In this document: positions 1-8,351 of the stretch, one piece after another
How the letters are laid out: every line of letters begins with the position of its first letter
Numbering within the stretch: the first letter of the stretch is position 1
Source: Vicinamibacteria bacterium
GTDB taxonomy: Bacteria; Acidobacteriota; Vicinamibacteria; Fen-336
Length of the DNA stretch: 48,603 nucleotides
Assembly (NCBI GenBank): GCA_025994075.1
Contig: JAMQGV010000015.1
Coordinates: 109,091-157,693, forward strand
Direction of reading: 5' to 3'
The notes under the pieces: model-generated
The model's input: the letters and a program-made list of their open reading frames with translations, nothing else
The model's database searches: none
What the model was told of the DNA's origin: nothing
Made by a program: the position numbers and the translations under genes

Positions 1-732
1 CTGAAGGACCTGAAGGTGTTCCTGCGGGACACCACCCAGTGGTCGCAACTGCTGCTGCTGCTGGCGCTGGTCATGGTCTACCTCTACAACTTCAGCGTGC
101 TCGACATCGAGCGCATCCCGTACATGAGCCGCTTCATCAAGAACGCCTACGCCTTCGTCAACCTGGCGCTGGCGGCGTTCGTGCTCTCGTCGGTCGCGGT
201 GCGCTTCGTGTTCCCGTCGGTGTCTGCGGAGGGCCCAGGCTTCTGGATCGTGCGTACTTCGCCAGTCTCTATGCGGCAGTTCCTGTGGTCCAAGTTCTGG
301 ACCGGCCTGCTGCCGATCCTGGTCATGGCCGAGGTGCTGACCGTGATCGCCAACGAGTTCCTGGCCGCGGCGCCGGAGCTCAAGGTCGTGGGCGCCGTGG
401 CCATCTTCTTCATGTCCTTCGCGCTGGTCGGGCTGGCCACCGGCCTCGGCGCGATGTACCCGCGGTTCAACGCGGAGAACCTGACCCAGGTTGCCGGCTC
501 CTACGGCGGCGTCGCCTTCATGGTGCTGGCCGTGCTCTACATCCTGGCGATGATCGGGCTGCTGGCCTGGCCCACCTCCGTCTACCTCTGGTACCAGTAC
601 CGGTCGCAGCCCGTGCCGGGCTCGGCCTACGGCCTGATGGTCGCCTGCGGCGCGGCCGCCGCGGCGCTCTCCGCGTTCACGTTCTGGTGGTCGATGCGGC
701 GCGGCGTGCAGGCCCTGGAGCGGATGGGCTAG
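1..732 (+). CDS. ABC exporter permease, C-terminal part (5' end outside window)
   Basis: The reading frame is open from base 1, so the gene begins upstream; the GTG at 16 is an internal codon, not a convincing start. About 243 residues are visible. They form a polytopic membrane protein with hydrophobic stretches near residues 20-40, 50-70, 100-120, 135-155, 170-195 and 215-230, and a basic tail. The pattern, including a conserved Gly-rich segment around 'GLGAMYPRFNAEN' where a cytosolic loop meets the next helix, resembles the putative ABC exporter permease family (ABC-2 superfamily). It probably works with an ATPase encoded upstream, which is not visible. It ends 41 bases before ispG in the same direction. 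Family assignment is by resemblance; the substrate is unknown. Confidence 0.65.
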   Translation: MKDLKVFLRDTTQWSQLLLLLALVMVYLYNFSVLDIERIPYMSRFIKNAYAFVNLALAAFVLSSVAVRFVFPSVSAEGPGFWIVRTSPVSMRQFLWSKFWTGLLPILVMAEVLTVIANEFLAAAPELKVVGAVAIFFMSFALVGLATGLGAMYPRFNAENLTQVAGSYGGVAFMVLAVLYILAMIGLLAWPTSVYLWYQYRSQPVPGSAYGLMVACGAAAAALSAFTFWWSMRRGVQALERMG

Positions 733-773
733 CCGGTTCGGGCCCCCCCGGCCGCCCCGGATAGGATGTAGGG

Positions 774-1919
774 ATGATCAAGAGGAACCCCACCCGCGCG
801 GTGCGCGTGGGCCGCGTGACGCTCGGCGGCGGCCACCCCGTGGCCGTGCAGAGCATGTGCGCCACCCACACCCAGGACGTCGACGCCACCGTCGAGCAGG
901 CGGAAGCGATCCGCAAGGCGGGCGGCGACATCGTGCGCATCGCGGTCGACGGCCCGAAGGACGTCGAGGCGCTGGCCGAGATCCGGCGCCAGACCAGCGC
1001 CAACCTGGTGGTCGACCTGCAGGAGAACTACCGGCTGGCGAAGACGGTCGCGCCCCACGTCGACAAGCTGCGCTACAACCCCGGCCACCTGTGGCACCAC
1101 GAGAAGGAGAAGCCGGTTCGCGAGAAGGTCCGCTTCCTGGCGGACGTCGCCCGCGACCACGACCTGGCGCTGCGCGTCGGCGTCAACTGCGGGTCCGTCG
1201 ACCCCGAGCTGAAGGAGCGCTTCCCCGACGACGACGTCGAGGCGATGGTGCGCTCGGCGCTCGAGCACTGCGCGATGCTCGACGAGCTCGGCTTCGACCG
1301 CTACGTGGTGAGCCTGAAGGACTCCCACCCGCGCAAGGTGATCGAGGGCAACCAGCGCTTCGCCGCCGCGCGCCCCGACGTGCCGCTGCACCTCGGCGTG
1401 ACCGAGGCGGGGATGCCGCCCGAGGGCGTGATCAAGACCCGGGTGGCGTTCGAGCAGCTCCTCTCGCGCGGCATCGGCGACACCATCCGCGTCAGCCTGA
1501 CCCTGCCCAACCCGCGCAAGCACGAGGAGGTCGAGGTCGGGCGCAGGATCCTCGAGGACATCGCCGCGGGCCGCTTCCGCTCGGTGCCGGTGTTCGACGA
1601 CGACAAGCTCAACATCATCTCGTGCCCGTCGTGCTCGCGGGTGGAGAACGAGAAGTTCGTCGACCTCGCGCAGGCCGTGAAGGAGATGACCGCCTACGCG
1701 CAGGGCCACGCGCTCACGATCGCGGTGATGGGCTGCCGCGTCAACGGGCCCGGCGAGACGGACGACGCCGACCTCGGACTGTGGTGCGGTCCGACCCACG
1801 TCAACCTCAAGCGGCGCACCGAGACGGTCGGCGCCTTCACGTACGACGAGATCCTGCCCCGCCTGAAGCGCGAGCTCGACGCCCTGATCGAGTCCAGGAC
1901 GGCCGCCCCGGCGCGCTGA
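774..1919 (+). CDS. ispG: 4-hydroxy-3-methylbut-2-enyl diphosphate synthase
   Basis: This [4Fe-4S] enzyme converts methylerythritol cyclodiphosphate to HMBPP in the cytosolic MEP isoprenoid pathway. The 381 residues match the short bacterial form (E. coli 372), with an N-terminal TIM barrel and a C-terminal iron-sulfur domain. Cluster ligands are visible as C284-P-S-C287 and C321 in 'GCRVNGPGE', with E328 seven residues after C321. This is the same spacing as the E. coli Cys and Glu ligands. The barrel start '[22 protein letters not shown]' type segment is intact in the first 30 residues. The start is ATG with a weak AGGATG-like site upstream. The stop is one base before the next gene, so the two are probably cotranscribed. 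Confidence 0.97.
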   Translation: MIKRNPTRAVRVGRVTLGGGHPVAVQSMCATHTQDVDATVEQAEAIRKAGGDIVRIAVDGPKDVEALAEIRRQTSANLVVDLQENYRLAKTVAPHVDKLRYNPGHLWHHEKEKPVREKVRFLADVARDHDLALRVGVNCGSVDPELKERFPDDDVEAMVRSALEHCAMLDELGFDRYVVSLKDSHPRKVIEGNQRFAAARPDVPLHLGVTEAGMPPEGVIKTRVAFEQLLSRGIGDTIRVSLTLPNPRKHEEVEVGRRILEDIAAGRFRSVPVFDDDKLNIISCPSCSRVENEKFVDLAQAVKEMTAYAQGHALTIAVMGCRVNGPGETDDADLGLWCGPTHVNLKRRTETVGAFTYDEILPRLKRELDALIESRTAAPAR

Positions 1920-1920
1920 G

Positions 1921-4900
1921 TTGCCGACCGCGCCCTGGCGGATCGCCGCGCTGCTGCTGGGCTCGGGCGCCTGTGCGCTCGTGTACCAGGTGGTCTGGCA
2001 GCGCGAGTTCCGGCTCGTGTTCGGGGCCAGCACGGCGGCCTCCGCAGCGGTGCTGGCGATCTTCGTGGCCGGGCTCGGCGCGGGCTCGCTGCTGCTGGGA
2101 CCGCGCGCGGACCGCTCGCGCTCGCCGCTGCGGCTGTACGCCGGGCTCGAGGCCCTGATCGCGCTGAGCGCCGCGGCCTCGCCGTTCCTGCTCGACCTCG
2201 CGCGCTGGGCCTACCTGGCCCTGGGCGGCACTCCGCAACTCGGCGAAGCCGGCGGCACGCTCGCCCGCCTCTGCTCCGCGTCGCTCGTCCTGCTCGTGCC
2301 GACGTTCCTGATGGGCGGCACGCTGCCCGCGGCCGCCCGCGCCGCGACGCCTCCCGAAGACGCGCACCGCGGCGACACGGCGCTGCTCTACGGGCTCAAC
2401 ACGCTGGGCGCGGTGCTCGGGTCCACCCTCGCCACGTTCGCGCTGCTCGAGGCGCTCGGCACCCGCGCCACACTGTGGGCCGCCTGCGTGGTCAACGCCG
2501 GGGTCGCCGCGGCAGCCTGGTTGCTCGCGGGAGGGTCCCGCGAGCCGGAGGTCGGCGCAGCGCCCCACCCCGCGGCGGAGCAGCCGGAGCCGGCCCCAGC
2601 GCCCCGGGCCTTCGTCCTGGGCGCCGCGGCCGTGGTCGGCGCCGTCTTCTTCCTGATGGAAATCGTGTGGTACCGCATGCTCGGCCCGCTGCTCGGGGGC
2701 ACGGTCTTCTCCTTCGGCCTCGTGCTGGCACTGGCGCTGCTCGGCGTCGGCAGCGGCGGCTACCTGTACGCCCGCCTCGGCTCCCGGAGGCCGCCCACCC
2801 TCGAGCGCTTCGCGGCGACCGCCGCCCTCGAAGCCGCGGCCCTGCTGGTCGCCTTCGGCCTCGGCGACCGCATCGCGCTGTGGACCCTGGCGACCCAGGG
2901 CGTGGACCGCCTCGGCTTCGGTGCCGAGCTCCTCCACTGGGGCCTGGTCGCGGGCGTCGTCGTGGTGCCGGCCGCGACCGTCGCGGGGTGGCAGTTCCCG
3001 CTGCTCGTCTCCCTGCTCGGCTCGGGGCGCCACGGCCTCGGGCGCGACGTCGGCCACGCCTACGCGTGGAACACGGCGGGCGCCGTGGTCGGATCGCTGG
3101 TGGGCGGCTTCGGCCTGCTGCCGCTGCTCGGCGCACCCGGTGCCTGGCGCCTGGCCGCCCTGTCGCTGCTCGGCCTCGCGCTGGCCGCGGCCTTCCTCGC
3201 GGGCCGCCACGGTCGCCGCAGCAGCCTGGGGCCGGCCGCGGCGGCCGGGCTGGCCGCCGTCGCCCTGCTGGCGAGCGACGGTCCGGGGCCGGGGTGGCGT
3301 CACTCCGGCGTCGGTGCCGGGCGGGCCGTCCCGCTCCAGGGCGACGGTCCGAACGCCGTCGAGGCCTGGCTCCGCGAGCAGCGGGCGGCGCTCGCGTGGG
3401 AGCGCGAGGGCCGCGAGAGCAGCGTCGCCCTGGTCCGCCGCCAGGGCCTCGCGTTCGTGATCAACGGCAAGATCGACGGCCACGCGACGCTCGACGCGCC
3501 GACCCAGGTGATGGCCGCGCTGCTGCCGGCCCTGGTCCAGCCCGCCCCGCCGCGCACCGCGCTCGTGATCGGGCTGGGCACCGGCTCGTCGGCCGGTTGG
3601 CTCGCGGCGGTTCCCGGCGTCGAGCGCGTCGACGTCGCCGAGCTGGAACCGGCCATCGTGGAGGTGGCCCGCCGCCTGGCCCCGGTGAACCTCGCGGTGA
3701 TGGACAACCCTCGCGTGCGCGTCCAGGTCGGCGACGCCCGCGAGATCCTGCTCGCCAGCCGCGAGCGCTACGACCTGATCTTCTCGGAGCCCTCCAACCC
3801 CTACCGCGCCGGCATCGCGAGCCTCTTCACCCGCGAGTACTACAGGGCGGCAGCCGAGCGGCTGACGGCGGGCGGAGTGTTCGTGCAGTGGCTGCAGGCG
3901 TACGAGGTCGATGCCGAGACGGTGCGAAGCGTGTACGCCACGCTCGGCGCGGAGTTCGCGGAGGTCGAGACCTGGCGCACCCACCGCGACCTGCTGCTGC
4001 TGGCCCGCCGCCAGCCCGCGCCCCGCCTCGACCGCGAGGGCCTCGCGCGGCGGATCGCGGCCGAGCCGATGCGCAGCGCGCTGCTGCACGCGTGGCGGGC
4101 CACCGACCCCGAGAGCGTGCTGGCCCGCTTCGTGGCAGGTCCTCGCACCGCGCGCGCGATCGCCGGGGGCGCGGCCGACCTCGTCAACACGGACGACCGC
4201 AACATCGTCGAGTTCCGCTTCGCGCGCCACGTCGGCCGCCAGGGCCTGTTCCAGCCCGAGGAACTGCTCGCCCTGGCTCGCGGCCTCGACGACGCGCTGC
4301 CGCCTGTCGTCGGGCTCGAACGGCCGCGGCTCGAGGAACTGCGGGCCGCGCTCTACCCGCGAGTCGCCTGGCCCGCGGGTCTCGACGGCTTCGCGCTGCA
4401 GCGGCTGCAGGCCCGGGAGTTCGGGCTGGCGGCGCCGGAGAGCGCGCTCGCCGCCTGGTCCGCGCAGCCTGCCCCGCCGCGGGCCTGGGAGGAGCGGCTG
4501 CTGGTCGCCGCCGGCCTCGCCGAGAGCGGCCGCCTCGAGGAACTGCGGCCGCTGCTGCAGGAGGTCGCCTCGCTCTCGCGCGTCGACGGCGCGGCGATCG
4601 AGGCCCTCGCCGTGGCCCGTCACGGCGACCCGGGGGCCGGCTCCGCAGCCCTCGCCGCCTCGTGGGCGCAGATGCGGGTCACGCCCTGGGTGCACGCCGC
4701 GCTCGGCCAGCGCACGCTGCAGGCGGCGCTGGGGCTCTCGCAACGGGCGCCGGCGCGAACCGCCGTCCTGCTCGAGGAGTTGCGGACGCCGTTCGCGCTC
4801 GACGTCCTCCACGACGACCGCCGGCGCGCGCTGCTCGCCCTGCTCGCCCGGCTGCCGCAGCCGGCCCCGGAATGCGCCGCGACGCTCGCCGAGTTCGAGC

Positions 4901-5040
4901 CCCACTTCCCGTGGCAGGCGCTGCCGCTCGAGCTGCGCGCCCGCTGCGAGTCGCGCTCGGGAGCGCGCGGCCCGGCCGCGGCGGAGTGGCAGCGCTTCCG
5001 GCGCGACCAGCCCGCGAGGCTGGCGCCGGAAACGAACTAG
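1921..5040 (+). CDS. Membrane protein with spermidine-synthase-like methyltransferase-fold domain and helical tail
   Basis: 1039 residues starting at a TTG one base after the ispG stop. No nearer ATG keeps the conserved first membrane segment with 'ACALVYQVVWQREF'. Residues 1 to about 470 carry roughly a dozen hydrophobic helices of the MFS-like type fused to SpeE homologues. Residues about 540-700 form the Rossmann nucleotide fold: 'VIGLGTGSSAGW' near 548, an acidic 'VAELEP' strand end, and 'FSEPSNPYRAG' near 620. Residues about 720-1039 are Ala/Leu/Arg-rich helices resembling TPR or HEAT. True spermidine synthases have catalytic Asp residues in the 'GGGDG' and 'DxxDP' motifs; here these read GTGS and SEPSNP. 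Aminopropyl transfer is therefore doubtful and the substrate unknown. The gene is convergent with gmd, with one base between the stops. Confidence 0.8.
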   Translation: MPTAPWRIAALLLGSGACALVYQVVWQREFRLVFGASTAASAAVLAIFVAGLGAGSLLLGPRADRSRSPLRLYAGLEALIALSAAASPFLLDLARWAYLALGGTPQLGEAGGTLARLCSASLVLLVPTFLMGGTLPAAARAATPPEDAHRGDTALLYGLNTLGAVLGSTLATFALLEALGTRATLWAACVVNAGVAAAAWLLAGGSREPEVGAAPHPAAEQPEPAPAPRAFVLGAAAVVGAVFFLMEIVWYRMLGPLLGGTVFSFGLVLALALLGVGSGGYLYARLGSRRPPTLERFAATAALEAAALLVAFGLGDRIALWTLATQGVDRLGFGAELLHWGLVAGVVVVPAATVAGWQFPLLVSLLGSGRHGLGRDVGHAYAWNTAGAVVGSLVGGFGLLPLLGAPGAWRLAALSLLGLALAAAFLAGRHGRRSSLGPAAAAGLAAVALLASDGPGPGWRHSGVGAGRAVPLQGDGPNAVEAWLREQRAALAWEREGRESSVALVRRQGLAFVINGKIDGHATLDAPTQVMAALLPALVQPAPPRTALVIGLGTGSSAGWLAAVPGVERVDVAELEPAIVEVARRLAPVNLAVMDNPRVRVQVGDAREILLASRERYDLIFSEPSNPYRAGIASLFTREYYRAAAERLTAGGVFVQWLQAYEVDAETVRSVYATLGAEFAEVETWRTHRDLLLLARRQPAPRLDREGLARRIAAEPMRSALLHAWRATDPESVLARFVAGPRTARAIAGGAADLVNTDDRNIVEFRFARHVGRQGLFQPEELLALARGLDDALPPVVGLERPRLEELRAALYPRVAWPAGLDGFALQRLQAREFGLAAPESALAAWSAQPAPPRAWEERLLVAAGLAESGRLEELRPLLQEVASLSRVDGAAIEALAVARHGDPGAGSAALAASWAQMRVTPWVHAALGQRTLQAALGLSQRAPARTAVLLEELRTPFALDVLHDDRRRALLALLARLPQPAPECAATLAEFEPHFPWQALPLELRARCESRSGARGPAAAEWQRFRRDQPARLAPETN

Positions 5041-5041
5041 A

Positions 5042-6001
<960 letters not shown>

Positions 6002-6065
6002 ACCTCGAGTCCTCCTGGAGTGTCGCCCGCGCCGTTCGCGCCTGTCCGCGCCGTCGGGGCGCGGC

Positions 6066-6095
6066 AAGATACACCGCCGCGGCGCGAGGTTCCAA
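6066..6095 (-). promoter_or_regulatory. Probable sigma-70 promoter of gmd
   Basis: On the minus strand, TTGGAA (6095-6090) and TATCTT (6071-6066) are separated by 18 bases. The same -10 hexamer TATCTT occurs in the strong promoters of tRNA-Gly (15452) and of the response regulator (35615). Transcription would start near 6059, giving gmd a leader of about 58 bases. It lies downstream of the hairpin at 6120-6161, so gmd does not need read-through from the sigma-54 promoter. Confidence 0.5.
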
Positions 6096-6119
6096 ACAGG
6101 CTGCGCGCGGGGCGTTCCC

Positions 6120-6161
6120 AAAAGAAAAAAGGACCGCGGATCGCACTCGTGTGATCCCGCG
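6120..6161 (-). terminator. Intrinsic-terminator-like hairpin with U-tract
   Basis: On the minus strand, arms at 6161-6149 and 6146-6135 pair (CGCGGGATCACAC with GTGCGATCCGCG), with one bulged G and one A-C mismatch around a two-base loop. Four bases later comes a T-rich run at 6130-6120 (TTTTTTCTTTT). Such a T-run is rare in this GC-rich sequence. It would end transcripts coming from the sigma-54 promoter at 6287-6302. The four-base gap between stem and U-tract and the short loop make it imperfect. Confidence 0.6.
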
Positions 6162-6275
6162 CGCGGCGCTGTGCCGCTCGCTTCCGGCCTGCCTCCGACG
6201 ATGGCTCCCTCCAAACCACCGCCAGCGCCAGGCTGGTGTGGGACCCGCGTGTGCGATCACGCGATCCGCGAACAC
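6120..6275 (-). ncRNA. Putative sigma-54-dependent small RNA, about 156 nt
   Basis: The unit is bounded by a near-consensus sigma-54 promoter (+1 predicted near 6275) and the U-tract terminator ending near 6120. No open reading frame with family resemblance runs through it. Predicted local structures include a perfect 6-bp stem CGCGTG/CACGCG at 6263-6246 and a 9-bp stem near the middle (CCAC-CCAGC pairing with GCTGG-GGTGG, about 6237-6212). A single-stranded purine tract with GGAGGGAG follows, then the terminator. The gene sits between an NtrC-type activator and gmd. The layout resembles the luxO-qrr1 arrangement in Vibrio, but no sequence similarity is claimed. Alternatively it is a long leader of gmd with an attenuator. 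Existence of the transcript is inference. Confidence 0.5.
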
Positions 6276-6286
6276 CCTTTCCTATA

Positions 6287-6302
6287 GCAGGGTCCGTGCC
6301 AG
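6287..6302 (-). promoter_or_regulatory. Sigma-54 (RpoN) promoter
   Basis: The minus strand reads CTGGCACG-GACC-CTGCT from 6302. The known consensus is YTGGCACG-N4-TTGCW, so the -24 box matches fully and the -12 box differs only at its first base. The invariant GG (6300-6299) and GC (6288-6287) are separated by exactly ten bases. The predicted start is about 6275. It lies downstream of the sigma-54 activator gene and in the same direction. Confidence 0.75.
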
Positions 6303-6376
6303 ACGCCGATTGTGCTGTAAGTTATTGATCCTAATGAGTGGGCTCGTCGGGAGTCGGGCTCCGCCCTCTCCTGAAT

Positions 6377-6413
6377 GTTGCGGAATCGCAACCGACATTA
6401 TCAAGGGCGCAAC
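6377..6413. promoter_or_regulatory. Inverted repeat, likely enhancer site for the sigma-54 activator
   Basis: GTTGCG-GAAT-CGCAAC (6377-6392) is a perfect 6-bp inverted repeat. A further CGCAAC half-site lies at 6408-6413, 21 bases (two helical turns) from the identical half-site at 6387-6392. The repeat centre is about 110 bases upstream of the predicted sigma-54 start, a typical distance for enhancer sites of Fis-type activators. A single CGCAAC also lies at 7800-7805, just before the activator's own start codon. Confidence 0.5.
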
Positions 6414-6417
6414 GTCA

Positions 6418-7797
6418 CTAACCATCCATGTCGCCCGAGCGGATGCCCAGTTGCTTCATCTTCCGGTACAAGTTCGTGCGCTCGATGCCCAGGTCGCGAG
6501 CCGTGCGCATCAGGCTGCCCTCGTTCGCGGCCAGCCGCTCCAGGATGTACTGCCGCTCGAAGCGCGCCCGCGCCTCCCGAAGCGTCGCCGGCGTCGGGCT
6601 GCCGATGCCCGCGCCCTGCGGCGCAGGGTTCATCTGGAGCGCCTCCATCACCTCGCGGTAGCCCACGGTCTCGCCGGGCGCCATCACCACGAGGCGCTCC
6701 ATCAGGTTGCGCAACTCCCGGACGTTCCCCTTCCAGGGCAGGTGACCCAGGAAGTCCGCGGCGCGCGGCGCCAGTCTCTTGGGCGGCACCCCGTTCTCCA
6801 GGCTCGCCAGGCGAAGGAAGTGGGCCGCCAGGTCCGGGATGTCCTGCCGCCGGGTGCGCAGCGGCGGCACGTTGATGGTCAGGACGTTGAGCCGATGATA
6901 CAGGTCCTCGCGGAACGCTCCCCGCGCGATCTCCTCGGGGATGTGCTTGCTGGTCGCCGCCAGCACCCGGACGTCCACGGGCCGGGTGTCCGAGCTGCCC
7001 ACGGGCGAGATCACGCCCTCCTGGAGAACCCGCAGCAGCTTGGCCTGTGCCGACAGGCTCATGTCGCCGAGCTCGTCGAGGAACAGGGTCCCCGTGTGGG
7101 CGGTCTCGAAGCGCCCCTTGCGGTCGGTCGTGGCGCCGGTGAACGCGCCGCGCACGTGGCCGAACATCTCGCTCTCGATCAGCTCGCTGGGAATCGCCGC
7201 GCAGTTGAGCTCGACGAAAGGCCGCGTCCGGCGCGGCGACAGGGCGTGGATCGCACGGGCGATCAGCTCCTTGCCGCTGCCGCTCTCGCCGCAGATCAGC
7301 ACCCGCGAGCGGGTCGGGGCGGCCATCTCGATGAGCTGATAGATGCGGCGCATCGGGTCCGAGCGCCCCACCATTCCGAAGCGTCCACCGTCGGTCTCCC
7401 GATCCGCCTCCGGGCCGAACAGGGTGGGACGCATCACGCGTTCGAGCACCCGCAGCAGCGAGTCCGGCTCGACCGGCTTCTCGATGAAATCGGTGGCCCC
7501 CACCCGCATCGCCTCGACCGCTTCCGAGACGGTGCCGACACCCGACACCACGACGACGGGCGTGCCCGGGGCCTCGCGCTGCAGCGCCTGCAGCACGTCG
7601 ATCCCCGTGCCGTCGGGCAGCCGCAGGTCCAGCAGCACGCCGGCGGGGCGCAGCCGGGCGAACTGGCGCAGGCCCTCGGCGACGTTGGCCGCGTCGACGG
7701 CCTGGTAGCCGCCCTTGCGCAGGATCGCGACCGAGGTGGCGCGGACGATGTCGTCGTCGTCGATGACGAGGATCAGGCCCTTGTCGGGGGCAGGCAT
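6418..7797 (-). CDS. NtrC/NtrX-family sigma-54-dependent response regulator
   Basis: 459 residues. The receiver domain (about 1-125) has the acidic pocket near 14-17, phosphoacceptor D57 and K107. The AAA+ domain (about 140-370) has Walker A GESGSGKE (170-177), the sigma-54-contacting GAFTGA (217-222) and Walker B 'LFLDELG' near 240. A C-terminal Fis helix-turn-helix follows ('GSLMRTARDLGIERTNLYRKM', about 427-447). All elements needed to drive sigma-54 open-complex formation are intact, and the overall pattern is closest to NtrX. No histidine kinase gene is in the window. The ATG at 7797 has no Shine-Dalgarno; the palindromic -10 at 7810-7819 would give a leader of only about 5 bases. It is followed by a sigma-54 promoter that it probably controls. 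Confidence 0.93.
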   Translation of the reverse strand: MPAPDKGLILVIDDDDIVRATSVAILRKGGYQAVDAANVAEGLRQFARLRPAGVLLDLRLPDGTGIDVLQALQREAPGTPVVVVSGVGTVSEAVEAMRVGATDFIEKPVEPDSLLRVLERVMRPTLFGPEADRETDGGRFGMVGRSDPMRRIYQLIEMAAPTRSRVLICGESGSGKELIARAIHALSPRRTRPFVELNCAAIPSELIESEMFGHVRGAFTGATTDRKGRFETAHTGTLFLDELGDMSLSAQAKLLRVLQEGVISPVGSSDTRPVDVRVLAATSKHIPEEIARGAFREDLYHRLNVLTINVPPLRTRRQDIPDLAAHFLRLASLENGVPPKRLAPRAADFLGHLPWKGNVRELRNLMERLVVMAPGETVGYREVMEALQMNPAPQGAGIGSPTPATLREARARFERQYILERLAANEGSLMRTARDLGIERTNLYRKMKQLGIRSGDMDG

Positions 7798-7809
7798 GGC
7801 GCAACCCGC

Positions 7810-7819
7810 ATGCTAGCAT
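7810..7819. promoter_or_regulatory. Palindromic bidirectional extended -10 element
   Basis: ATGCTAGCAT is a perfect 10-base palindrome in the 62-base gap between the divergent sigma-54 activator and the lipoprotein gene. Read either way it gives TGCTAGCAT, an extended -10 (TGn-TAGCAT). The same nonamer lies 5' of the ABC permease (14390-14382), and TGCTATCAT lies 5' of the S41 protease (11422-11414). Minus-strand transcription would start near 7803, almost at the activator ATG; plus-strand transcription near 7826. Confidence 0.4.
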
Positions 7820-7859
7820 CCGCGCGTGGTGGCGCGGCCGGATCGCGCACGGGAGGAGC

Positions 7860-8342
7860 ATGCTTTCACAGGCGCTGCGCGCGGCCATCGCCGCGCTCGC
7901 GATCGCGGCGGGCGGCTGCTACGACTTCCACCTCGCGGGCCCGGAGGACGCGCCCGACCCCGCCTCACCGCAGGTGGTCTCGGTGCGGATCGAATACCGT
8001 CAGCCCAACGAGTGCCTCAGCACGTCGCGCTGCGAGGACCACGTCGTCTTCTTCGGGAGCTGGATGCGTCCCGGCGCCGAGTTCATGCTGCGCGCCGACC
8101 CGGGCAGCCACCTGTGGACCGGCGTCGCCCAGAACGTGCCCGTCAACTTCCCGCCCGCCGGCGAGCCGTACCGCGTCAAGGTCTACGACCCCTACCTCCG
8201 CGACACCCCGACCGAGGGCTTCGCGGCCGAGCGCCTCGTGCTGGGCGGACAGCGCGTGCTGACCATCGACGCGTGGGGCCGCCGGGACGAGGCCGGGCTC
8301 GTCTACATCGACCCCCAGGGCCAGGCCCGCAACGCCTGGTAG
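7860..8342 (+). CDS. Small predicted lipoprotein, unknown function
   Basis: 160 residues, ATG preceded by GGGAGGA. The N-terminus has a hydrophobic Ala-rich segment ending 'IAAGGC', giving a lipidated cysteine near residue 20. The mature part is soluble, with two cysteines close together ('ECLSTSRCED') that could form a disulfide, and several beta-like segments. I do not recognise the family. It is divergent from the sigma-54 activator and shares its palindromic promoter. It is convergent with the HEAT-repeat gene, whose stop is nine bases away. A periplasmic, membrane-anchored protein is the most that can be said. Confidence 0.7.
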   Translation: MLSQALRAAIAALAIAAGGCYDFHLAGPEDAPDPASPQVVSVRIEYRQPNECLSTSRCEDHVVFFGSWMRPGAEFMLRADPGSHLWTGVAQNVPVNFPPAGEPYRVKVYDPYLRDTPTEGFAAERLVLGGQRVLTIDAWGRRDEAGLVYIDPQGQARNAW

Positions 8343-8351
8343 GTCAGCGGG

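Noticed and set aside
1837..4905. Long minus-strand open frame opposite the spermidine-synthase-like gene
   Set aside because: Gly/Arg/Gln/Glu-rich composition with no fold pattern, typical of antisense frames in GC-rich genes. The plus-strand protein is clearly real.
6002..6275. Upstream extension of the gmd reading frame (to 6214) or the overlapping frame starting at 6275
   Set aside because: The extra sequence has no dehydrogenase-like content and crosses a terminator-like hairpin with U-tract. An AGGAGG site points to the TTG at 6001.
6120..6275. Riboswitch in the gmd leader
   Set aside because: No match to a riboswitch consensus that I know, and gmd has its own promoter downstream, so a separate small RNA or attenuator fits better.
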